A DNA stretch of 64,000 bases from Paragonimus westermani (taxonomy: Eukaryota > Platyhelminthes > Trematoda > Plagiorchiida > Troglotrematidae), in the NCBI GenBank assembly GCA_008508345.1, contig QNGE01000973.1, positions 117,570 through 181,569 on the forward strand, read 5' to 3'. Under the pieces are notes generated by a model, which worked only from the letters and a program-made list of their open reading frames with translations, did not search any database and had not been told where the DNA came from. This document shows, in pieces, positions 11,801 to 24,600 of this stretch. The position numbers were made by a program, and so were the translations under genes. How positions within the stretch are numbered: position 1 is the stretch's first letter; the number at the start of each line of letters is the position of its first letter.

Positions 11801-14800
11801 TGCATATGAAAGCTGCTTCCTCGATCGACTGTGTAAGATGAGAGCGTGTGAAAAGTGGACAGCGACTGAGGTAGAAGACAATGGTAGCAGACCCGAATTG
11901 ATTGCCGTGCCTTGCCAGGCAGTTTTGAGATAACTCTTGGGATGTGGCGGGTGCTTCGTCACAGCCGGTACATTGGTGAACGTCCCTGCTTGATGCACGA
12001 CCTTTTTCTAAATTACCGCGATGTGTGTCGTTTTGGCCACATCCCTCCCTAGAGTTCTCAGAGTGCGATTTCTTGTTTTTCGATCTCGAAAGCTTTTATG
12101 GTTGATTAGGTTAGGGCCAGTTGTTACGGGTTAATTTGGGTCGGAGGTGAAGTATCCTGCAACCGGTTTTTTATTGGATAGGTTAGGAAAAGCAGAGGGT
12201 CGTCTCACATTATTTACGATGCCACATGAATATCACGCAGTAGAAACGGAAAGGTTTACAAGTGGTTTTTTCGAAGCGACGTTTTACGATTAGTTTCTAA
12301 TGCAACAATCAAAGTCTAAACAGGAACCGTGTGACAGCAGTTAAACAAAACTCCGCAAATTTTCAACAATAAAATGAAGAAAACCGTGTGGTTAGATACG
12401 TGGTTTTTGCAGCATGGCTTGGTAGAAGCTGAAGTTCTTGTTTCCTGACCGTTCAGCTGCTCCATTTGTTGAGACGAAAATCTGTCCGGACCGATTTGAC
12501 ACATGAAAATGCAGCTGGCATGATAGAGGGGACACATTAAAATGAAATGACTCGATTGATCTGGATTTCATTTCAGTACTGTATGCTAGTAGACAGTTTG
12601 TGTGGAACGATAAGCAGAAATGCGACTCTTACAATTGGACTGCGGTACACTTTCTATCTTTTTTCATTTACTTCACATACGAATTGATCAGTTTTGTGCA
12701 ATGGAAATGGCTTCAGTTCATAAATTCTATGCCACGACAGCGTCATTAGTTCTTCAGTGATTAATGTCTTCGATTTGTCCACATACTGCGCTTTTCTTAA
12801 CTTCACATGATAGCTGTGGAATTTGTTATCTCCCAAAGTATTCTTAGATTTCACTAAAAACAACTAAACGGCCGAGTTAGCAAAATATGGAAGAGTTTCA
12901 ACTTCAGTGTATCACTACATCTGGTCACAGTTATGTCCAAACGATTTGAAAAAGCGTTAAAGCAAACTGGTGGACTCAGGTAGCATTATAGAAGGTGATC
13001 GTGTTATTTGGTCACGGTTCTACGCATAGCTAGGTATATATATATATATATATATATAATTATGCTCGGAGTCGTGACCAACTATATATACACAGAAGGG
13101 GTAGCTCGCTTGCTTAAGGTTACGGGAGCCACGTGACTGACAAGTGGTGACCTGCTAGTCGCAGTGATCGGCAGATGAGTTTCAAATCGCTTATGCGTGG
13201 TTGGTGTAGGGCCAATACGGATTTCTTTTTGGAAGCACAGCTAAGGGTTTTAGAGTCTAACTGCGGTCGATTCTATCGTCCATGACAGTCTTACCCTAAT
13301 AACTCGGGAATGTACACGGGACACTTTGTAAATACATTTGAAGGTTCTGTCAACCGTGACTGGAATACTCTTGTCGACCAGATTATATCCGATAACGCTT
13401 GACATGGGTATTTTCGCACCATTACAGTCATTTCCGAAGATACTCAAGGGTCTTGTCTGATGGTGGCCAAGTGGTTTTCCCAAACTAAGCGGCCTGGTTA
13501 CAAAATGTCAGAGAATAAATAAAGCATGACGAAGAACACATCTGTGAACTATCCTCAGATTGTGACACCCACACCGGTTGGCTCTTACATGAACTGACTA
13601 TCCGTGTGATATGATAGCTTCTGGCCTGTGCATTTTTCGATCTGCGACTGATTACTTCGTTAATTGCATTATCTCTCAATTCCAAACTGATAAAAATAGA
13701 TTTCCCGCTACTGTTTCCCTCACTGACCGAACATTTTTTTCAATTTCACTTTTTCCCCCAAAATCTTAAGAATTTATTGCAATTCATTGTCTACGGTGCC
13801 TAGTGTGCATATCTTTATTGCTTTGCTGATTAGACAATAAATCAAATTTAGTGTTCATTGCAACGGAACAGAGTTAACAAAAACAGTTTACTGTCCCCTC
13901 CACCCTTTTTTCCAATGGCAGGATATTTGCATGGATTTGTCCACTTTGTGGTGCATCACCGCAGTAAAAAAATAACATATCATCGTTCTTCTCCTCGGTT
14001 GTTTGTTTGCAAGGTGTAGGCACCTTGATGTTGGATGTTTGAATATGGACGTAGTCATTTTCAGTAGTTAGGTCCTTTCCCGTTCCCTCCTTTTTTCCTT
14101 CTCTCTCTTCCTATACCGGGTTTGCTTTTTCTTGATGGTTGTGTGGCAGTTAAGCATTGGTGTGAACCACTGATGTATTGCTGTCTGTGATGATGACGAT
14201 CAAATGTACGGTATATTCAGGTTAGCCTGATTAAATGTCAGATGAGAGTCTTGCACATCAGCGATGTCTTAGATCACGCCGAACATACCAGCTACGTAGT
14301 GCTCATAAAACGGAAATTGGGAAATTGTGGGTCTCGATGTACTAAGTTCCACTTTAGTCATAAATACGTCTGTAAGCAGCTGGCCAAACAAGAATTCCAT
14401 AGCCACCAAATGCACATATACATATATGTTGTATCTGTATCCGATCCCCATCCACTACATGCCTTACGGACAATAACAACGCTAGTGAGAACAAGTCACT
14501 CAGTAGAAGCACATCGTGTATTGTCGCATTTACACACAATCGGGTCATTTTAAAGTACATGGATGAGTGAGCCGTTAGTCGTTGAAGCCGCGACCAATCA
14601 GAACACTCTTGGAGCCTTGGCACGAGTGTGGGGCACACAAGCGGCTTTGACGCGTATACAACAATATACCACTGTCAAAATGGAAGTGAATGTTGTATGA
14701 GTAAACTAACAATAATTTTGTCAAATTTCCGATCGGAATATTAATTTTCATTTGTTTCTGTTCACTGCAGTTACACTAGTGTCCCACTGTTCCTTTAAGC

Positions 14801-14835
14801 AGCACAGTGAATACTTATGTGGCATCTACAGAAGC
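11801..14835. other. No gene recognised; contains a (TA)n run
   Basis: No domain was recognised. A short AT dinucleotide run lies at 13035-13059. The minus-strand open frame 11998-11783 may be the start of the LINE to its left but has no clear motif. Confidence 0.4.
13035..13059. repeat. (TA)n microsatellite
   Basis: About 12 uninterrupted TA units seen directly in the sequence. Confidence 0.9.
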
Positions 14836-14837
14836 AT

Positions 14838-15240
14838 CTAGATATTTTTAATGTTCTGCTGGTCGACAGAATCCACAAGCTGAAACGTGTATATCGTACT
14901 AAACGGAGTTATTTGAAATAACCATCGAGCTAGATCATGATATGGTGAACCGTACCTGTCAAGAATCGGGCGTAGTGATACCCCAGCTTTGTAGACTTTG
15001 CAGAATCCGTACAGTCTTATTGATCGAGCTGGTCCACTTAGAAATATCTGCATCGATCATGTTAGTTTGCTTTACTTTGCAAAGTAGTTCGGATGCGCTC
15101 TTCTCTACTGATCTATCTTTCTCCATTCCACCTTTCGGAACTTTGGTTGATCAGATAAAATATGGAATGTCTTTCCATAACAATCTGCTTTATCAAATGG
15201 AACCAATTTAGCTCGACTGTCAGACTTTGTAATTGCTTTA
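14838..15240 (-). mobile_element. Penelope-like element relic: N-terminal part of reverse transcriptase
   Basis: On the minus strand the segment around 15030-14930 reads RLYGFCKVYKAGVSLRPIL, followed by YGSPYHDLARWL. This matches the LYGLPKxHK...LRPI...SPYHxLAKWL block that opens Penelope-like reverse transcriptases. Upstream, in another frame (about 15200-15130), VPFDKADCYGKTFHILSDQ matches the preceding conserved FDKxDY...L.D block. Several stops interrupt the region, and no catalytic DD box or GIY-YIG endonuclease follows. It is an inactive fragment. A second scrap of the same block lies near 42.3 kb. Confidence 0.75.
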
Positions 15241-18200
15241 CAGCTTCTTCGTGTCTCCTACGTGTTTTGATTCAATAAGCCACACCCAGATGCTGTGATA
15301 TTGTGATATTTGTAGCAGGCTTTTGCATTGATAGACTAGTAAGATTTTGTACTAAACCCGACACATTGAGTGAGTTCGTTCATCTGTTAATACAACTTAC
15401 CTAAACGAAATTTTTGCTTATCGCTCCAACAAAAGTTTGTTTATCCGTCATCAGAAATTGTTATTTTCGATTTGACTGTATGGAAGATACTACTGACAAA
15501 CTGATCGGTAACTTGGTTAGACCAGGTTAGTATGGATGAACATAGTCCAACTTGTGTTTACTGTTCACGCTAGCCGCTGCCACGGGTGCACGTTGTTTCT
15601 GTTCCAAATACAACCATTCAGTATGCTGAAATATTGTTTACAGAGGGGCTGACTTCTAATCTCTTGGTGGAATGTGGCGACCAGTTGAATTATGCTGAAT
15701 TAAGTCGAATACAACAATTTTCATCCGGAATAATATTTTTTATTCCACTCTACAATACAAACTTAAGAAGTAGTTATAAATAAACATTGCAACTCTAACC
15801 TACTGAATACACTGTGCTCCTAATCTTAAAATATCACGTGTTTCAGATGGAGTTATCTGTTTTCAGCAACAGCTCGTACCATTTCAAGCCCCATATGTGC
15901 GACTGACATTTGCAATTGTCTTTCCTGGCGAATTCCACAAGCTAACTGTTCTGTGTACACAGGTACGAGGAGAAATGCCGTCGGCAACGCAAAGGTCATC
16001 ACTCACTAAATGTCCGGTTTCCTGGGGTGGCCATTCTGAACAGCGGGTACAACACGCCCTAACCTGGAGTGAACACTGGTCGATAGGACCAAATCAAAAC
16101 GTTTTTGATTCTTAAATGGCACCACGTGTGGTAAGTTCCAGACAAACATAAAGAAGTCCCAAATCAACTGAAATAGTCATGTGGAACCTTGACAAGATGT
16201 TTTACAGATTATATACATAGCTTCCTCCGAGCAAAAAGACTTGCCAGCAAATCACATATCATGACGTATACATTGGGAGAACCTTCATAACCACTTTACA
16301 ATTGCCATGTCAGACCAGTGAACCGGTTGCAATATTGCAATTCTTTTAAACTGGAGCTGTGAAACTGGAAAGCTTAAAGCGAATGAATGGCAACATGCGG
16401 TGGGTTTATCAACCTAAAATACAGTGTATCGGGCAAGGCAACTCGCATTGCTGAAAACAATAGAACAGCCAACTGACGAAATCCCGGTAGGTTCCGGTTA
16501 AACTCAGCGTATCTAGCCAAAGCCTTAAGTAGGTGGGATCTCAAATATGGATCAGGAGTTAGATGTACATTACGGTGATGAGCTTTACCTAGCGAACAAA
16601 CTGTAGGTCAATGGATGGATCGAAATTAAGGACCAAATGAGAAGACACCCACCAAACATGCATGTTGTTTAACCTGTACCAACTCAAGTCCACTGACTAC
16701 ACATCAAGCAGTTTGAACGTACCCAAGAATAGCCACCGTATCCGGATTATTCTTTTCATTAACGATATATTTTCATGTTTCCGGGTAAGACATTTTCCTA
16801 AGTCGAGTGGAAAGTATGCATAAACCCCCTTGGAATTGCCAGCTATCATAAAATCTGTGGTACCCCTACAGTCTCCAAGCCGTATTTATCCGATCTTTCT
16901 GTGCTTCCGTAGTTTACTGTGTTACTCCGGTTGTTCACTGCCATTTTATTAACCTTTCTGGCTTTCTGCTTGTGAGCACACGGTTTCTGGCTTTGTGTAG
17001 ACTCAGCATGTTGATGCATTGAGAAGCAAGCGTAATGTGGTTCATTTCTGTTGGAAACTCAGAAGGATTCTCATATGTACACTTCATGCACAGTAGTATT
17101 GTTACATAAAAGGTAGCTTTGCTTGTGAATAGTATGATGCGTATATTCAGGAACTAAGGGGCAGCTATCAGTGCCAGGAAGAAGAGGGACCAGAAGCGAC
17201 TATCGGAAGAGTGTGCACGCACCACGGGGTACGCGTCACCAAGAGGAATGACAAAGCGCAATTGTCCAGTGTGTGCGAATACACGTTAGCCATGCAAATG
17301 AGTGTAAGCGTTCCATGTCCTAAGTTACAACTTACGCTTTAGGGGAATTCTTGCAGTAAGCAACTTTACAGGCTAACAGTCTCTTGCGGTCACAGTAGTA
17401 TTTTTGCCCAAGACGTCCTTTCATACAATATACCCCTCAATTAAGAACACTTTGGCTGCAACTGCCAAGTTTCCACCAAACGTTCCATTGCTTGGTAAGA
17501 CACTTCAGTTACCAGTGAGACACTGAAATTTCAGTCCTTTCAAGATGATTCATATCGTAGAACACATCCTCTTCAGTTGGTATCTGACGGTTCACGTGAA
17601 GCTGAACGTCCTTCCAGGTGAAGTGAGATATATTGTTCCCTGTTTACTAGGGACTGGAAAGGTGGTGCTTACGACCAGACAGACCTATTGAAAAAGACGA
17701 GCATCAGAAGTTAGGTGCATCGGATTACATACCTGATCAGATACCGTGCATCTGTGAAAGGGATCGGCCTCAACAGGGCAGCCGCCGGAAGTGAGGTGGG
17801 TGGATAAACGAGAATGTATCATCAAGGGGCAAAGACAGTTGAGCTGCATGAAACAGTAAGCAGAAAGAGGATAAAGAACACTGTTGGATGAGTAAACAGT
17901 GCCCACAGAAGAAACTGATGGAATGATTAGTTTGCAATACAATCTGTATAACCATATTTGGCAAACTGTCATGTTCTAACTTAGTCATTACGACCTATAC
18001 ATGAGTACCAGTCAGTCCATGATAAACAGGTTTGCTTATACATAGGTGTGTAGACATATACGCTGTGCGCTTGTTGGCATACAATGCCACAGGTACGCAC
18101 TCACAATCGTTAAACGCGTACTCATAGACAGTCGAAAACAAACATTAAAACAGACAGCAAACAGCACACATACTTCCAACATTCGAACCCCCAAAGATGC

Positions 18201-19055
18201 AGTGACTATGTCATGTCGGGGAATAAACATTTCCGTTTTTGGTCCAGATTTCTCTTGAACGAATAGACTGAGGTGGCTTGGCCCACAGCATTGAGTGGTT
18301 TGTTACACTGGTTAATTGTGCCCTGTTCACGAAGAACTCAGCTTTTTAGAACTTATGAGCACGTGGCTTAACCTTCGACGAAGAACAACTCCACAATCGA
18401 GGCATTTCCACTGATAAGAAAAGAGCATTTCATATGATGTTTTTGTAATCAAGCGCAACTTTGCAAGTCTCGGTTTGGTCTTCATGACTCCACCTATGTT
18501 CAACAGAAAAAATACTCAACTTACCAGTGTAGTCATACACGCCGAACTTTTATACCACTAACCTTCCTGGGGGCTAAACTGTGGACTTTTTCCATCCATT
18601 TTTTGTCTCATTTGAGATGAGAGTTCCATACCTGGACACAACACTTCAAATGTGATCTCACGAACACTATGTTCAAAGCTATGAACACGTCCAGAACTAG
18701 AACATACTTCGGAGTAATCCAAACCATTTCATGTTCTTCCGTAAGATACGGAAGGACTTTGCTTTCTAGAAAGTAAGCAAGTGAACGCAGTTTTTGAGGT
18801 TCACTGAAGTGTCCGAACCTTCCAAGGGCACCGATGAATTGATCAAATCATTTTGTTAATCTAATTTATTCGGATTGCCGACAATCTTAACAATATCGAC
18901 GAACATACAGCAAGGCGTACTTAGACGATCAACTACGTCGTTACTTTATATTAAAAATAACAGCGATCTCAGCAGAGAGCTTTTTGTGACTCAGCGAAGC
19001 ACACTTTGCACGGTCAATAAGCCTCCTACAAGCTATATTGTGGATTTCTTGTCCC
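15241..19055. other. No gene recognised
   Basis: Scattered open frames shorter than 100 codons, none with a recognisable motif. Confidence 0.45.
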
Positions 19056-19059
19056 ATAA

Positions 19060-19560
19060 ATAGTGTCTAACCCCTTCGAGGATTTCTGGCGTCATACGAT
19101 TGTACTTCATCTTTTGCAGAATTAACCGGTGATCGGCCGAGCCCAGTGCTTTACAAAAGTCACGGTATTTATCCGCCGCCCGATCCTCTTTGCTTAGCTT
19201 TCTAGTTATTTCATTTAGAAAACAAATACCATTCGACAGGCACGGCTTCCTTTTACAAAATCTTGCTGGTTAACAGCAAGGAGGTTGTCACTGGAAAGAA
19301 GATTAGCTGAGCGATAACTGATAACCTTCTCGTATGATTTCAGCGAGACGCAGGTTTGACTAGTGGGACCGCAGTTTGTGGCTTTCGCATTCGTTCTTCT
19401 TTTGCGCACGGTCGTCACAGTGGTTACTCCTTGATCTTTAAACAAATTAGCTTGGTTCATCGACAGATTAAGTAATTTAACCATTGGACACACCAAAACC
19501 TCCATCAAGGGACGAATGACAGTTGACGGTGGTTGTGCCTACTTTTCGATTAGGGGTATT
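19060..19560 (-). mobile_element. LINE reverse transcriptase fragment (CR1/jockey-like)
   Basis: Right to left on the minus strand, LLNLSMNQANLFKDQGVTTVT (about 19460-19400) corresponds to the start of the RT fingers. It is followed by GPTSQTCVSLKSYEKVI, matching NYRPISLTSVxCKVxERxI. SDNLLAVNQQDFVKG follows, matching the NQHGFVxGRSC block. After a frame change, AADKYRDFCKALGSADHRLIL (about 19185-19125) matches the motif A region, but the AFD triad reads ALG, so a catalytic aspartate is lost. Neither endonuclease nor a 3' end is visible. Its junction with the gypsy fragment on the other strand suggests nested insertions or a breakpoint. Confidence 0.75.
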
Positions 19561-19689
19561 GAAGAGAAGTTTTGAGAAACATCTAAATTGCGTGGCTGAC
19601 GAAACCAAAATTACCAACATTTGTCGCACAGGAGGTGCTTTAATACAGGAGAACCAGTGCAGAGCATATTCACAATCGTGAAGCTTCTC

Positions 19690-19885
19690 TACAGCAGGGT
19701 GTTTCAAGAGGAATGGCGCCGTCACCAGATGAAATTATTTTCTGGACAACAGAGGTGGTGCTTCATATTATCTGAGGGACTCAAGACCGATTCAGATAAA
19801 ATGAAGGCGATAGAAAATATATCGGTCGTTGAGGATGTAAGGGCAGTTTTGTTTCCAGATGACATTAACTACCTCAGTTAGGTAA
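19690..19885 (+). mobile_element. Ty3/gypsy pol fragment: RT to RNase H boundary
   Basis: The plus-strand frame reads LSEGLKTDSDKMKAIENI, then VVEDVRAVLFPDDINYLS. This corresponds to the block ISxxGLKPDPxKVxAIxxMPxPxxVxxVxSFLGxxNYL at the end of gypsy-type reverse transcriptases. Just upstream, KLFSGQQRWCFI matches KCxFxxxxVxFLGH. A stop follows at 19879. It is an isolated scrap of the pol gene in opposite orientation to the adjacent LINE fragment. Confidence 0.6.
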
Positions 19886-20405
19886 TCGGAGATGCATTCT
19901 TCAAATTAAGTCGGAAGCCAACAATAGCAAAGCAGTGAGCGAATTTGAATACTCTGTACCCGAACTGTGCGGTAGGCCAAGGGGAGTAATCTGACTGACA
20001 AACTGAAGTTAGCCGGGACTACAAATATGGGTGTGATTGTGTAGAAAACCTAGTAAATTCATCAGTCATTCATGCCCCTCAACACAGAAAACGAACCGTA
20101 CACCGAATCAAACTCTTCTCAAGATGCATTATGAAGAATAGACAGACGATTGCAACGTCACAACTTTATTTTATACCCAAACTCCTTGTTCTGTATCATG
20201 TCAATCACACGAGGGTTTGTGACGTAACGTGTATGCTCACAGCCAATCAATGAGGAACCGTAATTTCTATGATACTGATGCAATTTCACCAATGCCTAGC
20301 AATGTATTGTGTACGGTAACATCTTAACATCGTCATTCTGAGGTTTCTTGCTTGTTACCTAACTGGGGATGGAGGGGAGAGAAGATTCAGCGCAAGTACG
20401 ATTTT
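19886..20405. other. No gene recognised
   Basis: Possible continuation of the gypsy scrap, but no motif can be supported. Confidence 0.4.
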
Positions 20406-20613
20406 TCAGAGTTGCTGGAAATCTCCCAAGTAGTGTAGCACAAATGACGGTGTAACAGAACCAGCAATCTCACTTTGTCTACTGAAAACCAGATTGTATC
20501 GGTACTGAATATTCCAATGCTGGTATGCATAAAGCAATTTTTTCACACCATATGGCAATGTGTCATTTGGGCAATCGATCAGAATGACAGGATAATATAA
20601 GCAATCCTCTGAA
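20406..20613 (-). CDS. Candidate terminal exon of an unrecognised gene
   Basis: On the minus strand a good acceptor (TTTGGTTTTTCAG, ending near 20614) is followed by an open segment. It begins DCLYYPVILIDCPNDTLPYG and continues KKLLYAYQHWNIQYRYNLVF to a stop after FQQL at 20406. The composition is protein-like, with aromatic residues in a hydrophilic background and no low-complexity sequence. No family was recognised, and no upstream exon or poly(A) signal was tied to it. It may equally be a chance open frame or a transposon scrap. Confidence 0.25.
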
Positions 20614-20660
20614 AAACCAAACATCATAACTGTGTGCCACTTGGACATGTGCATATACAT

Positions 20661-21340
20661 ACATAATCACCTGCCTGCGAAAGCAAAACGTTTGTTTTGA
20701 CCAGTCACCATTCTGCTCAAACTGTTGTATGGGGTACCGCTTTAAATCCTAACTGTTCACGTACAATTCACAAATGTAACTAGACAATACTTGTGCTGAC
20801 TCACCTCAGAATAACACAATATACGTGCAAGTTGATGTTCCCATGGTGACCATAGTAGAGCACGCAATAAAAGCAACAAGAGCGAACGTGCTAGAATTTG
20901 ATGTCACTTCGAAACAGTGCTAGTTTCACAACATTCCCATCGGTTAGAATCAAGTTTCTGCCTAGAGATAATTGTGGTTGTTATTTTCCACATACAAGAT
21001 CATCCACTAGATTTCTAATCGTTATTCATCCGATCATACCGGTGCTGACCTGTGATAACGCAGTCGACATTACGTTTCTGGAACATTGTAGTTAAGCATG
21101 TATAATTTCACCTATGTACAACACCCAGACTTATCATTCAACAGAGCAGCAACACTGATAAGGGTACTTCCCGTGTAAAATCTTGTCAGTACTGGCAATG
21201 ACCACGAGAGTTGTAAATAGCACGCCTCGCCAAATCATAATGTTTCCTGAGATTTCGAAGTTTATGATTATCACATACTGACCAGACAATTTCACGCATC
21301 TCGACAACTCATGCGTTTCATGCAGAATTCATGGAGGTAA
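20661..21340. other. No gene recognised
   Basis: Short open frames only; the simple repeat follows. Confidence 0.4.
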
Positions 21341-21352
21341 GAAGTGTTGCAT

Positions 21353-21426
21353 CAGATGATGACGGTGATGACGATGATGATGATGATGATGACGATGACG
21401 ACGATGATGACGATGATGATGATGAC

Positions 21427-21470
<44 letters not shown>

Positions 21471-21600
21471 CGATGATGTTGATGATGATGACGACGATGA
21501 TGATGACGATGATGTTGATGATGACGACGACGATGATGATGACGATGATGATGATGACGATGATGATGTTGATGATGATGACGATGATGATGATGATGAT
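21353..21600 (+). repeat. (GAY)n trinucleotide repeat with 36-bp higher-order units
   Basis: About 248 bp of almost pure GAT/GAC triplets with occasional GTT. In the plus frame it would encode a run of Asp with a few Val; in other frames Met/Thr or Ile/Val. Within it, 21472-21507 and 21508-21543 are two 36-bp units beginning GATGATGTT that differ at one position, so part of the array grew by unit duplication. The flanking open frame (21331-21642) starts with ATGGAGGTAAGAAG, which itself resembles a splice donor. There is no independent evidence that it is translated. Confidence 0.9.
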
Positions 21601-24600
21601 CAAAACCACTGGATGTTTTTCTGTGCTGATTGCGAGCGGTAAGTCGAAGTCGAGTTGTGCAAGCCTTTCCTCTCCCTCCCCCGTTTTAATCTAGCCCAAA
21701 GCAAGATTTTTCACATTTACGCCTTTTTCAATTCAAAATTTTTCTAAACAAATTGCCAATGAAACGAATTAATCCGAGTCGTTCAGGTACGACAGTGAGG
21801 TGGTTGTCGTGATTGTAAAAATAATCGTGATGGATTTTTGATATTGTTACGGAAATCGAGCTGTATCTTTGTTTGCAAGCAGTGGAGACTGGACCGTATT
21901 CGGACCACCATAATTAGTTACTTCTAGTGGTGGGTGATCATATATCTGTAGAATTCTGTCAGGATTGTGAAATGTAACGCTGATCGTCGACTGCCCGCGT
22001 TGGCTGCATTATATCTTGCAACTTGTTCTGATCTCTCCGACCTGTCGGCCTCTTCATGTACGACAGGTCCGGGATCGTTTAACGACAAATTTCCAAGAGT
22101 GCTGAGTTCGTCATTTCCGGAGTCTGTCAGTGCACATGAGCACTGTGTAAAACAGAAAGGCGGGGTACAATATTTTACGACTGTATTCCCTAGGGTTGTA
22201 AAACTGTCTGACGATTTGGCATTCCATTCAGTTCTATTCTGCAGCGCTTGGAAGGGTGGTTTTGTATTGACTAATTCTGAAATGTTCCCCCACTTAGAGA
22301 GTCCTCATCAACCGGTAAAAGTCAGTCTGTCGAGCAGTCTCATGAGACGCCGCTGATAAGGGGTCTAAACCGTTTTCGTAATAAGTGTTGCCGACCGAGT
22401 TCCCTCTGAATGTTAGACGATATGACCTGCAAAAATCATTAATCCAACAGAAGGCGTATGAAATTCCTACTGGAGTTCAGCGGACAATTCTCCGCTATCT
22501 ATCTTTGTAAGAAGTACTGGCGGAGTAGTGTGGACTAAGTTCTTGGCTCACGTTCAAGGTTCACGCCACTGTGATTTGATATCCTGTTTGTCCGCAACAA
22601 TTGCAATTCTAGTGATAAATTTGGACTTCGGAATGATCTAGCTGTGGGCTAGTTGAACAGTCATCTGCGTAATCGGCAGATCGAACAATCAAATTGTCTG
22701 TCTCCCTTCTTAACTTACTGATTCTGGTAACCCATCCAACTTTGCACTTCCCTATCCGTCAGTGAAACAGATTTGTTAGGTCTGGTCATTTATTTCACGT
22801 ACAGACCCCCTACTCAAATAGACACGTGAGTCCACGTGAGTTCACAGGTGGACCAAGCAACAATTTAATGACTGGTAAATAGCCTAATCGCGGGATTCAG
22901 GTGGGTTATTTATCCTGTTAACCATAAGCTTTAAAGAGATCTAACCAACTGAATTTATGAGGATGCTAAGGACAGCCTTTCCCGAAAGCTAGTTCTTCTT
23001 GCCCATAGTTCGATTTTTGAACTGCATGTGTTCCTCTTTAACCGAGCAATAGACGTCGTTCGTGCCATCTAACAGCAACAAGTCTTGATCTGCCTATTGT
23101 CATATACTCGTCCACCTCTTCATACCGGAGGTTATACGCTGGGTCTCAAGTGAAACTGTTCACATAGTAAGCATGCAATCAGCATTTGCATTCATGTGGA
23201 CTCTCTGCTTGCTCAAACGTACATCTCGATATCCTTCAATTTCCGTTTGAATGCTTTGCCATCTGAGTATAGAGATATATTCTAAGTTTCCTTAGAGAGT
23301 AGATTTTGGCGTCAAAAAGATCCATTGGATGCGATGGGTAAAATAATCTGGTCCTGTTTCCGGTCTGTACAGTTAAAATTACACTAATGGTGGCACGTTT
23401 GAAATCATACACCTCCCTGAGTAGGTATTTGGTTCCAAAAGTGGGCGCCTACAACAGAATGTAAAGTCGGTCAACACTGTTCGGCCTTCTTCAAGTGCGG
23501 TGGCCCATGATTCCCCCTTTAGACATCAGTTCACCATAGTTTCGGGTTAGCCAATCAGAAGGGCACAATACCAGATCACAAGTGTTTCGGCTATCTTGAG
23601 TCGATTGGTCTGACAACTGTCATCATTGTGAGCCGGAAGTACGCAATCTAAACGGCTCATCAACAAACCAATTAATCTAGGCGATTTTGTCTACGTAACT
23701 GTTTTAATGCTGAATAAACATCACATTCGGTTTTTCACTTCCGAAACATCACCCCCAACTGTTGGACTCAGATCAGTTCATTACTTGCCATCAGTCTCAT
23801 GTGCTCAAAGTACTGATATGTAATGTAATGAACTGAAGACATCGTTGTTCAATTGTAGCAGGAAAATGGTAGAACGTTCATTTAAGCAAAAATGAAAACA
23901 AGCAGCTCCTCAAACAATAACTTATAACGCCATATGTAAAACAATTTTGGTTTCAACGAACAGACGTGTTTTCGATCAATTCTCATCTTTGGCTGGTACA
24001 ATTATATATCACATCAAGCAACAATAACGGAAGTGATTAATAGAAAATGGTACGAGGATAAGGCGATTGAGTATAACACAAACACGACTTAGTTTTGATT
24101 ATGCTCACAAGGTTTTAGGAAGTCAGCGTTAATTGGGGTGAGTCTGCGGGAGGCAGGATCAAATTGCCTCGTGAGCTGAGTGTACGTGTTTGGCCACGGT
24201 AATCACAAGGTGTGAACGAAATGTTTTGAACACACAAATCCGGTTGACGCAATCGGATTGCGACCGCCTCGGTTATAGACAGGATGTGCCATTTGATTTT
24301 TCGTGACGCGGCGGCTGGGGCACGGTAGACAATGCGATACGCCACGGACGCCGCGACGTGCACCAGCCTAAGATGAGAATTGATCGAAAACACTTCTGTC
24401 CGCTGAAACCAAAATTGTTTTACATGATTTCTACGGAGATTTTCAATTATTTAAAGCGTCGTATGTACAGGCCTATTAATACTTAGTTTTCTGATCACCT
24501 CACTGAAATTTACCATGTTTTAATTAGTCATTGTCCACTGTATTCAGTGACAAGGATGTCAGGATAAAATCCTATTAAAGATTTCTCAATTTCCATTGTC

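Noticed and set aside
13090..13190. tRNA or SINE with TAGCTCGCTTG and GTTTCAAATCG
   Set aside because: The A-box mismatches at a key position, the boxes are about 75 bp apart and no stem can be drawn.
21331..21642. Poly-Asp protein gene
   Set aside because: The frame is explained by the GAY microsatellite. Frames on both strands are open for the same reason, and nothing else supports translation.
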